The translations under genes and the position numbers were made by a program. Shown piece after piece: positions 26,887-35,383 of a DNA stretch of 43,272 nucleotides. The DNA comes from Cloacimonetes bacterium UBA5284 (GTDB taxonomy: Bacteria; Cloacimonadota; Cloacimonadia; Cloacimonadales; Cloacimonadaceae): NCBI GenBank assembly GCA_002410505.1, contig DHSO01000031.1, positions 30,173 through 73,444 on the forward strand, given 5' to 3'. The number at the start of each line of letters is the position of its first letter. The stretch's first letter is position 1. The notes under the pieces are model-generated. The model saw only the letters and a list, made by a program, of their open reading frames with translations. It made no database searches and was not told the origin of the DNA.

Positions 26887-26962
26887 CCGGATTTGTCTTT
26901 AGTGCAGTTACGCATTAATTTTGAATCAGATTCATTATTTTTTAGTGCCAAAGGAGTTTAAA

Positions 26963-27142
26963 ATGGCAGTACCAAAAAGAAAAACATCGAAGATCCGCAG
27001 AGACAAGCGCAGAACACATGATGCCCTCACGGCACCAAGTTTTAGCACCTGCCAGAAATGTGGTGAAGCCTCTCGCTCGCACCATATTTGTGAAAATTGC
27101 GGTACTTACAACGGTAAGCAGATACTGGACAGCAAGGAATAA
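26963..27142 (+). CDS. rpmF: 50S ribosomal protein L32
   Basis: The 59-residue protein has the invariant start MAVPKRKTSK and a zinc ribbon made of two CxxC pairs (CQKC and CENC), so it is the zinc-containing C+ form. AAGGAG sits 6 nt before the ATG, which excludes the longer in-frame reading. It opens the fatty-acid operon in the classical rpmF-plsX-fabH order shared by many bacteria. Confidence 0.97.
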   Translation: MAVPKRKTSKIRRDKRRTHDALTAPSFSTCQKCGEASRSHHICENCGTYNGKQILDSKE

Positions 27143-27144
27143 TC

Positions 27145-28140
27145 TTGCGCGTAGCGCTGGATGCCTTTGGCAGTGACGCGGCACCATATCCCGAGATTGA
27201 GGGTGCCGTTCTTGCCATAAAAGAAGAGCTATGTTCGCAGGTGATACTGGTCGGCGACGAACAGATTATCTCCTCTGAACTCAGCAAATACTATTACGAT
27301 CCCGCCCGCATCCGCATAGAGCATGCCTCTGAACGGATAGAGATGGGAGACAGTGCCGCCGCATCGGTAAGATCGAAGCGCGATTCCTCCATGGTGCGCG
27401 CCATCGCTCTGCACAAAGCAGGCGTAGCGGATGTGGCATTATCGGCAGGAAATACCGGTGCCATGATGAGCGCGTCTCTGATCACCCTAGGCAGGATGAA
27501 AAACGTTTTACGCCCTGCCATAGCTGTGGTCTTCCCCACTCAGGACAGCCATGAGATCATTCTCGATGTGGGTGCCAATGTGGATTGCGAGGCGCAGCAT
27601 TTGATGCAGTTTGCCATCATAGGCTCGAAGTATTACGAGTATTTCTTCAAAGAAAAAAGGCCCCGCGTGAGCCTGCTAAACATAGGCGAAGAAAGCGCGA
27701 AGGGAAACTTGATGTCCAAAGAAGCGCACAAAATGATGGCAGAAAGCCGGGATATCAATTTCGTGGGCAACATCGAAGGAAAAGACGTTATTGCGGGCAT
27801 CACTGATGTGATAGTCTGCGATGGCTTTGTGGGCAATGTGATGCTCAAAACCGTTGAGGGAGTGGGATTTTCCATATTCCAAATCCTCAAAGAACAAATT
27901 AACAAGGATTGGGTTGCCAAATTGGGGGCGATGCTCTCCTATCCTGTTTATAGCTACATCAAAAAGAAACTGGACCACACCGAATATGGGGGTGCTTTGC
28001 TGGTTGGATTGAACGGAATTTCCGTGGTGTCGCACGGCCGCAGTAATGCCAAAGCGATGAAGAACGCAATCCGTTTTGCCGCTCGCATAGCCGAATCCGG
28101 TTTTGTGGAACACACACAAGACTATTTTGAGAGGTTGTAA
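27145..28140 (+). CDS. plsX: Phosphate acyltransferase
   Basis: PlsX makes acyl-phosphate from acyl-ACP for glycerol-3-phosphate acylation, starting phospholipid synthesis at the membrane. The N-terminal VALDAFGSDAAP, then SAGNTGAMM, and the C-terminal GGALLVGLNGISVVSHGRS blocks are diagnostic. The protein has 331 residues. It starts with TTG at 27145, 2 nt after the rpmF stop, with AAGGA about 8 nt upstream (inside the rpmF end). The stop overlaps the fabH start by one base. Confidence 0.96.
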   Translation: MRVALDAFGSDAAPYPEIEGAVLAIKEELCSQVILVGDEQIISSELSKYYYDPARIRIEHASERIEMGDSAAASVRSKRDSSMVRAIALHKAGVADVALSAGNTGAMMSASLITLGRMKNVLRPAIAVVFPTQDSHEIILDVGANVDCEAQHLMQFAIIGSKYYEYFFKEKRPRVSLLNIGEESAKGNLMSKEAHKMMAESRDINFVGNIEGKDVIAGITDVIVCDGFVGNVMLKTVEGVGFSIFQILKEQINKDWVAKLGAMLSYPVYSYIKKKLDHTEYGGALLVGLNGISVVSHGRSNAKAMKNAIRFAARIAESGFVEHTQDYFERL

Positions 28141-29132
28141 TGGGAAACTATTATGCAAAGTTCTCAGCCTTCGGGAGTTACGCCCCGGCTAAGATTCTCA
28201 CGAACCAGGATCTGGAAAAAATGGTGGATACTTCTGATGAATGGATCCGCACCAGAACCGGAATGGTGGAACGCCATATCGCCAGCGCGGAAGAAGCGGC
28301 CAGTGATCTTGCTTATCAAGCCGCTATCAATGCCATAGAAGCTTCAAGAGTAAAGTACAAAGAGATCGATGCCATCATCGTGGCAACCATATCCGGAGAC
28401 CATCCTTTCCCCTCTACCGCCTGCATTTTGCAGAAACGCCTCGGTTTGAAGGGAATCCCCGCCTTCGACGTATCCGCCGGTTGCACCGGTTTTATCTATG
28501 CTACCGATATCGCCCGGCAATATGTGGAAAACGGTGCTGCTTCAAACATCCTGGTGATAGGCGTGGAGATCCTTACCAAGATCACAAATTGGACAGATCG
28601 GAACACCTGCGTTCTCTTTGGAGACGCCTCCGGGGCTGCGGTTGTTTCCCGCGCTCAGGCTACAGACATCTCCCGCATAATCGACAGCAAGATTGACGCG
28701 GACGGTTCGCAGGGAGAATTTCTGATCCAGGCAGCAGGAGGTTCTCGCCTGCCTGCCAGCCACGATACCGTGGATGCCAATCAACACACCGTGTATATGG
28801 AAGGCAATCGCATCTTCAAAAACGCAGTGAAATCCATGTATGCATCTTCCGAAGAACTTTTACGCCGCAACCACCTTAGCGCTGCGGATATCGACTGGGT
28901 GATTCCGCATCAGGCAAACTTGCGCATCATCGAAGCCCTAGCCGATAGAATGAAAGTGCCAATGAGTAAAGTGATTGTAAACATTCATAAATATGGTAAT
29001 ACCTCTTCCGCTACCGTCCCTCTGGCGGTGGACGAAGCTATCCGCGGAAAGAAGATCCGCCGGGGAGACATCCTGCTGCTCACCTCTTTTGGAGCAGGTC
29101 TCACCTGGGGCAGCATCCTGGCCAGGTATTAG
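28140..29132 (+). CDS. fabH: Beta-ketoacyl-ACP synthase III
   Basis: FabH condenses an acyl-CoA primer with malonyl-ACP to start fatty-acid synthesis. The catalytic triad is in place: Cys115 in SAGCTGF, His in VIPHQANLRI, and Asn in KYGNTSSA. The protein has 330 residues, normal for the family. It lies between plsX and fabD; whether it prefers acetyl-CoA or branched primers cannot be read reliably here. Confidence 0.96.
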   Translation: MGNYYAKFSAFGSYAPAKILTNQDLEKMVDTSDEWIRTRTGMVERHIASAEEAASDLAYQAAINAIEASRVKYKEIDAIIVATISGDHPFPSTACILQKRLGLKGIPAFDVSAGCTGFIYATDIARQYVENGAASNILVIGVEILTKITNWTDRNTCVLFGDASGAAVVSRAQATDISRIIDSKIDADGSQGEFLIQAAGGSRLPASHDTVDANQHTVYMEGNRIFKNAVKSMYASSEELLRRNHLSAADIDWVIPHQANLRIIEALADRMKVPMSKVIVNIHKYGNTSSATVPLAVDEAIRGKKIRRGDILLLTSFGAGLTWGSILARY

Positions 29133-29140
29133 AGGTATAT

Positions 29141-30073
29141 ATGAAAACAGCTTTTATCTTTCCCGGACAGGGAGCTCAGTATGTGGGCATGGCCGCAGAT
29201 TATCTGGCCGAAGATCCCGCCCTGGTCACTCTCTTGGAAAGCTTCGATTCAAAGCATCAGAGTGCGGTGCTCGCGGCAATTAGCGAGGGCCCCGATGATC
29301 TGCTGAAACAAACGCAGATCACTCAACCCGCCATCCTTTTCCACAGCGTATGCGCTCTAAAAGCATTTGAACAGCGCTTTGCTCTAAAACCGGACTTTGT
29401 AGCCGGACACTCTCTGGGTGAGTTTAGCGCATTGGTGGCCTCGGGCATCCTCAGTTTGGAAGACGCCATGCATTTGGTAAACAAACGGGGAGAATTTATG
29501 ATGAAAGCCGTAGGCGACATTCCTTTTGCCATGGCCGCGGTGATCGGATTGGATTCCAATGCCGTTAGCGAGATCTGCACCGAGGCTTCAGCGATGGGAT
29601 TGGTACAGGCCGTGAACTACAATACACCTATCCAGACCGTGATATCCGGAACCGACAGCGGTGTAGCCAAAGCCGGTGAATTGGCAAAGGCAAGAGGCGC
29701 AAAACGTGTGTTACCGCTTGTCGTGGGCGGCCCCTTTCATACGCCTCTGATCGCCAAAGCAGCCAATTGGTTGATAGCCGAAATGGCGCAGACCACATTT
29801 GCCGCTGGAAAGATTCCCGTGGTATCAAATTACGATGCCCTTCCCACAATGGATGGCAACGAAGCCCGTGAAAAACTGGGCAAACAGATCATCTCGGCCG
29901 TGCGATGGGTAGATAGCGTTCGATATATGATAGAGCATGGCGTAAAGCGTTTTATTGAGTTTGGCCCGCAGAAAGTACTCAGCGGAATGATAAAGAATAT
30001 TGACAAAGAAGTGCTTGTGTATTCAGTTGACCGGAAAGTGGATCTTGTTGATTTGGAACAGGTTCTATCCTGA
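29141..30073 (+). CDS. fabD: Malonyl-CoA:ACP transacylase
   Basis: FabD loads malonyl groups onto ACP. The signatures are FPGQGAQYVGM at the start, AGHSLGEFSAL with nucleophile Ser91, and a GGPFHTPLI block carrying the catalytic His. The protein has 310 residues. GAGGTA lies 5 nt before the ATG. It is part of the rpmF-acpP operon, with 43 nt before fabG. Confidence 0.96.
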   Translation: MKTAFIFPGQGAQYVGMAADYLAEDPALVTLLESFDSKHQSAVLAAISEGPDDLLKQTQITQPAILFHSVCALKAFEQRFALKPDFVAGHSLGEFSALVASGILSLEDAMHLVNKRGEFMMKAVGDIPFAMAAVIGLDSNAVSEICTEASAMGLVQAVNYNTPIQTVISGTDSGVAKAGELAKARGAKRVLPLVVGGPFHTPLIAKAANWLIAEMAQTTFAAGKIPVVSNYDALPTMDGNEAREKLGKQIISAVRWVDSVRYMIEHGVKRFIEFGPQKVLSGMIKNIDKEVLVYSVDRKVDLVDLEQVLS

Positions 30074-30116
30074 ATACCATTCAATAATCCCATACAATTA
30101 ACTATAAGGAAAGATA

Positions 30117-30863
30117 ATGCACGATTTTACAGATAATGTTGTCTTGATCACGGGCAGCGCCAGAGGTATCGGCTATGCCATAGCTGAACACTTTGCCGGG
30201 GCAAAAGCCACTGTGATTATACTGGATCTCAATCAGGACGCGGTTCAGAAAGCCGTTGATCAGCTGAAAGCCGGTGCCGAAAAAGTATTCGGTTATGTAG
30301 GCAATGTTACAGATTCAGCCGGCATTGAAGAGCTCTTTTCCCGCATAGTCCGGGAGCACGGCAAGATTGATGTGCTGATCAATAACGCCGGTGTAACCAG
30401 GGACAATCTGATGATACGGATGTCTGAAGCCGAGTGGCAATTGGTAATGGACATCAATCTGAAGGGAAGCTTTATCTGCACTCAGAAGGCATTTAAACAC
30501 ATGATGAAAGCCCGCAAAGGCAGCATCATCAATATGGCCAGCGTCATCGGCCTTATGGGCAATGTCGGTCAGGCAAATTATGCTGCGTCCAAAGGCGGCT
30601 TGATTGCCTTCACCAAGAGTTGCGCCAAAGAATTCTCCAAGCGCAATGTGAGAGTGAACGCCGTAGCGCCGGGCTTTATAGAGACCGAAATGACCGCCAG
30701 CCTCAGCGACGAGATCCGAAAAGAATATGCTTCCGTGATTCCCCTTGGCAGAATGGGCTCCACGGATGATATCGCCCAAGTATGCATGTTTCTTGCCTCA
30801 AGTAACAGCAACTACATCACCGGGCAGACCATCGCGGTAGATGGCGGCCTTACCATGCATTAA
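30117..30863 (+). CDS. fabG: 3-oxoacyl-ACP reductase
   Basis: FabG is the NADPH-dependent first reduction of the elongation cycle. The short-chain dehydrogenase motifs are complete: TGSARGIGYAIA (dinucleotide loop), NNAGVTRDNLMIRM, and Tyr155/Lys159 in YAASKGG, preceded by the catalytic Ser in NMASVIG. The protein has 248 residues. An AAGGAAAG ribosome site precedes the ATG. The cluster position (after fabD, before acpP) supports FabG over other SDR enzymes. Confidence 0.95.
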   Translation: MHDFTDNVVLITGSARGIGYAIAEHFAGAKATVIILDLNQDAVQKAVDQLKAGAEKVFGYVGNVTDSAGIEELFSRIVREHGKIDVLINNAGVTRDNLMIRMSEAEWQLVMDINLKGSFICTQKAFKHMMKARKGSIINMASVIGLMGNVGQANYAASKGGLIAFTKSCAKEFSKRNVRVNAVAPGFIETEMTASLSDEIRKEYASVIPLGRMGSTDDIAQVCMFLASSNSNYITGQTIAVDGGLTMH

Positions 30864-30912
30864 CACAATACCACACATAGAGAATGCTCTCTTCAATAAC
30901 ATAGGAGGAACA

Positions 30913-31146
30913 ATGGATATTGAAGCAAAAGTAAAACAGATCGTAATGGACAAACTGGGTGTAGAAGAAGCTCAGATCGTTCCAGCAGCAAACTTCATCG
31001 AAGATCTGCGTGCTGATTCCCTGGATACAGTGGAATTGGTGATGGCTTTCGAAGATGAATTTGGTCTGACCATTCCTGACGAAGATCAGGATAAACTTCG
31101 TACCGTTGGCCAAGCCATCGATTATCTGAAGGAAAAACTGGGATAA
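30913..31146 (+). CDS. acpP: Acyl carrier protein
   Basis: The 77-residue acidic four-helix protein carries growing acyl chains on 4'-phosphopantetheine attached to Ser36 in the DSLDTVEL motif. A near-perfect AGGAGG lies 6 nt before the ATG, consistent with high expression; an in-frame upstream reading is excluded. It is followed by an unusual hairpin-rich spacer before fabF. Confidence 0.97.
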   Translation: MDIEAKVKQIVMDKLGVEEAQIVPAANFIEDLRADSLDTVELVMAFEDEFGLTIPDEDQDKLRTVGQAIDYLKEKLG

Positions 31147-31161
31147 TCGAACCAGACACCT

Positions 31162-31200
31162 GGAATCAATCCTGATAGCATTGATATCAGGATTGGTTCC
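31162..31200 (+). terminator. Long hairpin after acpP (terminator or attenuator)
   Basis: Two 16-nt arms (31162-31177 and 31185-31200) pair along their full length with one G-U wobble and a 7-nt loop. Only a short T-rich stretch follows, so it may stop a fraction of transcripts or protect the acpP mRNA end rather than act as a full terminator. Confidence 0.65.
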
Positions 31201-31212
31201 GCTATTTTCATC

Positions 31213-31283
31213 CGCATTTGTCTTTGTAATCACGATTTGATTTTGCAGACAAATGCGCTGCTCTAAAGCCGGAATACCGGCTT
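31213..31283 (+). promoter_or_regulatory. Two further hairpins in the acpP-fabF spacer
   Basis: An 11-bp stem CGCATTTGTCT (31213-31223) pairs with AGACAAATGCG (31247-31257) over a 23-nt loop. A 7-bp stem AAGCCGG (31266-31272) pairs with CCGGCTT (31277-31283) over 4 nt. The last ends about 25 nt before the fabF start and has no T-tract, so a translational or RNA-processing role is possible. Confidence 0.45.
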
Positions 31284-31307
31284 CAAGAAGACTAAACAGA
31301 GGTTTAT

Positions 31308-32552
31308 ATGCAAAGAAGAAGAGTCGTAATCACCGGAATCGGTGCCATCACTCCTGTTGGGCACAATGTCGCCCAGACTTGGGAAAGCCTTGTGGGTGGA
31401 GTGGTTGGAGTTGGCATGATATCCCGTTTTGATACAGATAATCTCCCTGTAAGGATCGCCGCAGAAGTAAAGAACTACAATCCCGAGGACCATTTTGATC
31501 ATAAAGAAGTAAGAAAGCTGGATATGTACACGCAATTTGCAATGATTGCTGCCCGTGAGGCGATTAAAGATTCCGGCTTGGAGCCCGGAAATTTCGATCC
31601 CGATCGTACCGGAGTGATTACCGGAGCGGGTATCGGGGGCATCCTTACTTTCGAAGAAGAATGCATCAAATGCCACACTGCCGGACCCCGTAGAATCAGC
31701 CCCTTCTTTATCCCCAAAATGATCGGCAATATCGCCGCCGCCCACATCAGCATCGAACACAATCTGAAAGGTATAAACTTCAATGTAATGAGTGCTTGTT
31801 CCAGCGCGAACCATGCCTTGGGAACCGCGCTACGCTCGATCCAGTATGGTGATGCCGACATCGTGGTCTCCGGTGGAACCGAAGCCGCGGTTACTCCTCT
31901 GGCAGTTGGCGGCTTTTCATCCATGCGTGCTCTTTCTACACGCAACGACGATCCTCAGACAGCCTCCCGGCCCTTCGACAGAGAACGCGATGGCTTTGTG
32001 ATGAGTGAAGGCGCGGCAATCCTGGTACTGGAAGAACTGGAGCATGCCAAAGCCCGTGGCGCGAAGATCTACGCCGAGCTTGCCGGTTATGGAGCCACAG
32101 CGGATGCCTACCACATCACTGCTCCCACCGAAGATGGTGAAGGCAGTGCCCGAGCCATGCAGATGTCCCTGAAAGATGCCGGACTTTCCATCGATGACAT
32201 CGATTATATAAATGCTCATGGCACATCCACTCCCTTGAACGACAAAGGCGAAACTCAATCCATCAAAACCGTGTTTGGAGCCAAGGCCTACAAAGTGAAG
32301 ATAAACTCCACCAAATCCATGGTTGGACACATGTTGGGTGCTGCGGCAGGCATCGAAGCCATCGTGTGCGTAAAGAGCATCGAGACAGGCATCATCCACC
32401 CCACCATGAACCTGGTAAATCCCGATCCTGATTGTGATCTGGACTACACCCTTAACTGCGCTATTAAGCAGGAAGTAAATGCCGCCTTATCAAATTCTCT
32501 GGGTTTTGGCGGCCACAACAGCTCGGTGATCATCACCCGCTATAAAGATTAG
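31308..32552 (+). CDS. fabF: Beta-ketoacyl-ACP synthase II
   Basis: FabF elongates acyl-ACP chains by condensation with malonyl-ACP. The active site consists of Cys164 in NVMSACSSANHALG, His in NAHGTSTPLND and His in KSMVGHMLGAAAG, with the closing NSLGFGGHNSS loop. The protein has 414 residues. It is separated from acpP by 161 nt containing three hairpins and followed by a terminator. GAGGTTT precedes the ATG. Confidence 0.97.
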   Translation: MQRRRVVITGIGAITPVGHNVAQTWESLVGGVVGVGMISRFDTDNLPVRIAAEVKNYNPEDHFDHKEVRKLDMYTQFAMIAAREAIKDSGLEPGNFDPDRTGVITGAGIGGILTFEEECIKCHTAGPRRISPFFIPKMIGNIAAAHISIEHNLKGINFNVMSACSSANHALGTALRSIQYGDADIVVSGGTEAAVTPLAVGGFSSMRALSTRNDDPQTASRPFDRERDGFVMSEGAAILVLEELEHAKARGAKIYAELAGYGATADAYHITAPTEDGEGSARAMQMSLKDAGLSIDDIDYINAHGTSTPLNDKGETQSIKTVFGAKAYKVKINSTKSMVGHMLGAAAGIEAIVCVKSIETGIIHPTMNLVNPDPDCDLDYTLNCAIKQEVNAALSNSLGFGGHNSSVIITRYKD

Positions 32553-32565
32553 TCAGCACAATTCC

Positions 32566-32600
32566 GGTCCCCTGATGGCATGCCATCGGCGGGACCTTTT
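32566..32600 (+). terminator. Terminator between fabF and rnc
   Basis: An outer stem GGTCCC (32566-32571) with GGGACC (32591-32596) encloses an inner stem GATGG/CCATC and is followed by four T residues. It lies just before the rnc ATG at 32612, so rnc expression may depend on read-through. Confidence 0.7.
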
Positions 32601-32611
32601 ACTATGAAAAG

Positions 32612-33391
32612 ATGAGTAATAAATTGAAGAATATTGTCTCTCAGATCCTCGAATACTTCAACGGCAAACGCATGCCGGAAAGCTATCCCAAATGGGAAAA
32701 AAGCTTGCACTATCTGCAAAAACGCATGGACTACAATTTCAATGATAGCACTATGCTCAAGGCTGCTCTCACCCACAAATCCTATCTGCGACGGCATTTC
32801 AACGATCACAAAATGCCCTCCCCTTTTGAACGCATGGAATTTTTGGGCGATAGCATTCTGGGCTTTGTGGTTTCCAAAGAACTCTTTAGCCGCCATCCCA
32901 ACGAGCAGGAAGGCAAGCTGTCCAAACTGAAATCCAAAATCGTCTCCGAAACCTATCTCACCCTGAAGGCGAACACTTTGGAACTGGGCAAATACCTGCT
33001 TTTGAGCCCGGAAGAAGCCGCTTCCGGCGGGGCAGAAAAGCCCTCCATCCTCTCCGACAGTGTGGAAGCTCTCATCTGCGCGATTTATCTGGATAGTGGA
33101 ATCGCGGCGGCATCCCGTTTCATTAAAAACCATATCCTGATAGATTACGAAGAAACCGTGACCCGGGACGAGCTGGTAAACTACAAATCCATCTTGCAGG
33201 AATATCTGCAAGGACACAACCAGGATCCGCCCAAATACGTCACCATCAGCGAAGATGGCCCCGAACATCAAAAAGTATTTACCATCGAAGTGCGAGTGGG
33301 AAACAAACTGAATTGCATAGGGAAAGGCAACACCAAAAAAGCGGCTCATCAGGAAGCTGCTCGCATCGCCTGCCAGAAACTGGGCATCTAA
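32612..33391 (+). CDS. rnc: Ribonuclease III
   Basis: This double-strand-specific endoribonuclease acts in rRNA and mRNA processing. The RNase III signature ERMEFLGDSILGFVVS carries the catalytic acidic residues, followed by DSVEALICAIYLD with the second metal-binding pair. A C-terminal double-stranded-RNA-binding domain covers about residues 185-259 (YKSILQEYLQ ... GKGNTKKAAHQEAA). An N-terminal extension of about 30 residues precedes the domain. The acpP-fabF-rnc order is common in bacteria. Confidence 0.96.
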   Translation: MSNKLKNIVSQILEYFNGKRMPESYPKWEKSLHYLQKRMDYNFNDSTMLKAALTHKSYLRRHFNDHKMPSPFERMEFLGDSILGFVVSKELFSRHPNEQEGKLSKLKSKIVSETYLTLKANTLELGKYLLLSPEEAASGGAEKPSILSDSVEALICAIYLDSGIAAASRFIKNHILIDYEETVTRDELVNYKSILQEYLQGHNQDPPKYVTISEDGPEHQKVFTIEVRVGNKLNCIGKGNTKKAAHQEAARIACQKLGI

Positions 33392-33492
33392 ATACAATTC
33401 ACTGATATCCTGAAACCCTGTCCAAAAAAAGGATTCATCGCCAAATCCGGGCCCATTCTTTGTGCCCGATGAAGGCAAATTCAAGATAGTTC

Positions 33493-33521
33493 TTGACTTG
33501 CATCCTCTTTTGCTCTATCCT
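33493..33521 (+). promoter_or_regulatory. Promoter of the first antiporter gene
   Basis: TTGACT (33493-33498) and TATCCT (33516-33521) are spaced by exactly 17 bp and lie 47 bp before the ATG at 33569. A good sigma-70-like match. Confidence 0.6.
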
Positions 33522-33568
33522 TGCATCAGAAAGACAATATTATGCAGTAGAATTAGATAGGAGAATTG

Positions 33569-35290
33569 ATGGGACCAATTACAGAACATCATTTAATGCT
33601 GTTTCTGATCCAATTTGCACTGCTTTTGGGACTGTGCAAGATCGCAGGCTACATCTTTGAAAAGCTGAAGCAATCCAGCGTAACCGCCGAGCTTTTGGTA
33701 GGAATAGTATTAGGCCCCGCCATTTTGGGTAAATTGGCTCCGGGAGTACAAGCCTACCTTTTTCCCGATGATGTGGTACAGCGCTCCATGCTGGAAGCTC
33801 TTGCCTGGTTTGGAAATTTCTTCCTCTTGATGGAGACAGGCCTGGAAATCAATTTCTCTCGAGTATGGCAGCAACGTGGGGATGCCATCAAACTCTCTGC
33901 CGTGGATCTGATTTTGCCCATCATTTTGTGCTTTATCCCCATCTATTTCCTGCCTGAGCGTTACCTTGCCGACCCCTCCCAAAGAGTGCTGTTTGCCCTG
34001 TTTATTGCCGCTATTATGACCATCAGCGCCCTCCCTGTCGCCATTCGGGGTTTAAGAGATTTGAATATCCTGAAGACGGATGTAGGTTTTCTGATCCTTT
34101 CTGCACTAACTATCAACGACATCGCCGGATGGGTTATTTTTACCATCATTCTGGGGCTCTTTGCCCATGGCTCGCTGGAAATCGGCTTTGTCGCCCGCTT
34201 GGTTCTGCTTACTTTGGCCTTCACCACCATCAGCCTTACTCTTTTACGCAGAGTAGTGGACAAAGCTATGACCTTCATTCACAATCGTATGGGCGAAAAT
34301 TCCGGCCTCAAAGTAACGTTCATCATGGTGGTGGGAGCCATCTTTGGAGCTATTACTCTTAATATCGGCATCCATTCCCTCTTTGGTTTCTTTATCGCCG
34401 GCACTATCTTGGGCGAAGCAAATCACATCACGGAAAAAGACCGCTTTGTGGTGAATCGGCTGGTTTATTCTGTATTTGTACCTATCTTCTTTGCGAACAT
34501 CGGTTTACACTTGGATTTCATCGCCAATTTCGACTGGTTCCTGGTTCTGGTAATCAGCGCGATTGGCATCGGAGCCCGCTATCTGGCCGCCTACATCGGC
34601 TCAAAGTGGTCTGGGCAGGACAAATCCAATCTATCCATTATCGCCATCAGTCATACACCCGGCGGGCAAATGCATATCGTGATCGCCATGCTGGCATATT
34701 CCAGCGGCCTGATCTCAGAGAAAGTGCTGGTCAGTATCATCGCGGCCGCCATCATCTCGACCATCGTGTTTGGCCCCTGGCTCTCTCAGACAGTGAGAAA
34801 ATTGAAGCGCAGCATCTTCGACATCGTCTTTGCCGAAGAGGATGTATATATCGATGCTGAAAGCAGCACCCGCGATGAGATGCTGCACTACATGAGTTCT
34901 ATAGTAGCTCGCAAAACCAAGTTTAACCGGGACAGCATCTATCATGAGATCAAACTGCGGGAAGACCAGATGAGCACAGCCATGGGACGCTCAATCGCCA
35001 TTCCTCATGCCCGCTTGGAAAACATAGACAAATCCTATGTATTTGCCTTTCATACCAGACAGGGCTTGGAGTGGGACAGTCCGGACGGCAACCTGGTACG
35101 CCTGATCGTGTTGGTGATCACGCCCAAGGACTCCCCCAACGCTCAACTTCAGATCCTGCAAAGCCTTGCCGGCGCCATGCAGGATCACAAAAAAGCCCGC
35201 AATATGGTTACCAACAGAGATCGGCGTTTCCTCTGGGCAAGCCTTCGTAGCGAGCTGAATGCTTGCCAGCAGTGCAATGTGGAGTCTTGA
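33569..35290 (+). CDS. CPA2-family cation:proton antiporter fused to PTS EIIA domain
   Basis: The 573-residue inner-membrane protein has about 12 hydrophobic helices (residues about 1-400) of the KefB/NapA CPA2 fold. These include GIVLGPAILGKL, LLMETGLEINF and the NDIAGWVIFTIILG helix with the ion-path Asp. The C-terminal cytosolic domain (about 425-573) is a fructose/nitrogen-type PTS EIIA module with phospho-acceptor His480 in SIAIPHARLE. A phosphorylation-controlled sodium or potassium/proton exchange is inferred; no PTS EI or HPr is in the window. The ATG at 33569, not the TTG one codon before it, has AGGAG at the right spacing and matches the paralogue start. Confidence 0.9.
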   Translation: MGPITEHHLMLFLIQFALLLGLCKIAGYIFEKLKQSSVTAELLVGIVLGPAILGKLAPGVQAYLFPDDVVQRSMLEALAWFGNFFLLMETGLEINFSRVWQQRGDAIKLSAVDLILPIILCFIPIYFLPERYLADPSQRVLFALFIAAIMTISALPVAIRGLRDLNILKTDVGFLILSALTINDIAGWVIFTIILGLFAHGSLEIGFVARLVLLTLAFTTISLTLLRRVVDKAMTFIHNRMGENSGLKVTFIMVVGAIFGAITLNIGIHSLFGFFIAGTILGEANHITEKDRFVVNRLVYSVFVPIFFANIGLHLDFIANFDWFLVLVISAIGIGARYLAAYIGSKWSGQDKSNLSIIAISHTPGGQMHIVIAMLAYSSGLISEKVLVSIIAAAIISTIVFGPWLSQTVRKLKRSIFDIVFAEEDVYIDAESSTRDEMLHYMSSIVARKTKFNRDSIYHEIKLREDQMSTAMGRSIAIPHARLENIDKSYVFAFHTRQGLEWDSPDGNLVRLIVLVITPKDSPNAQLQILQSLAGAMQDHKKARNMVTNRDRRFLWASLRSELNACQQCNVES

Positions 35291-35383
35291 GCATCATCAG
35301 GCAGATAAGCTGTATGTTACTTTTATGCAAGCAGATAGCTACAGTATGCTTTATAGTTTTGAGAACAGATATGAGGAGAAATA

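Noticed and set aside
35301..35350. Imperfect direct repeats (GCAGATA...GCTGTATG-like) between the two antiporter genes
   Set aside because: Only two short, gapped copies; likely chance or residue of the tandem duplication.
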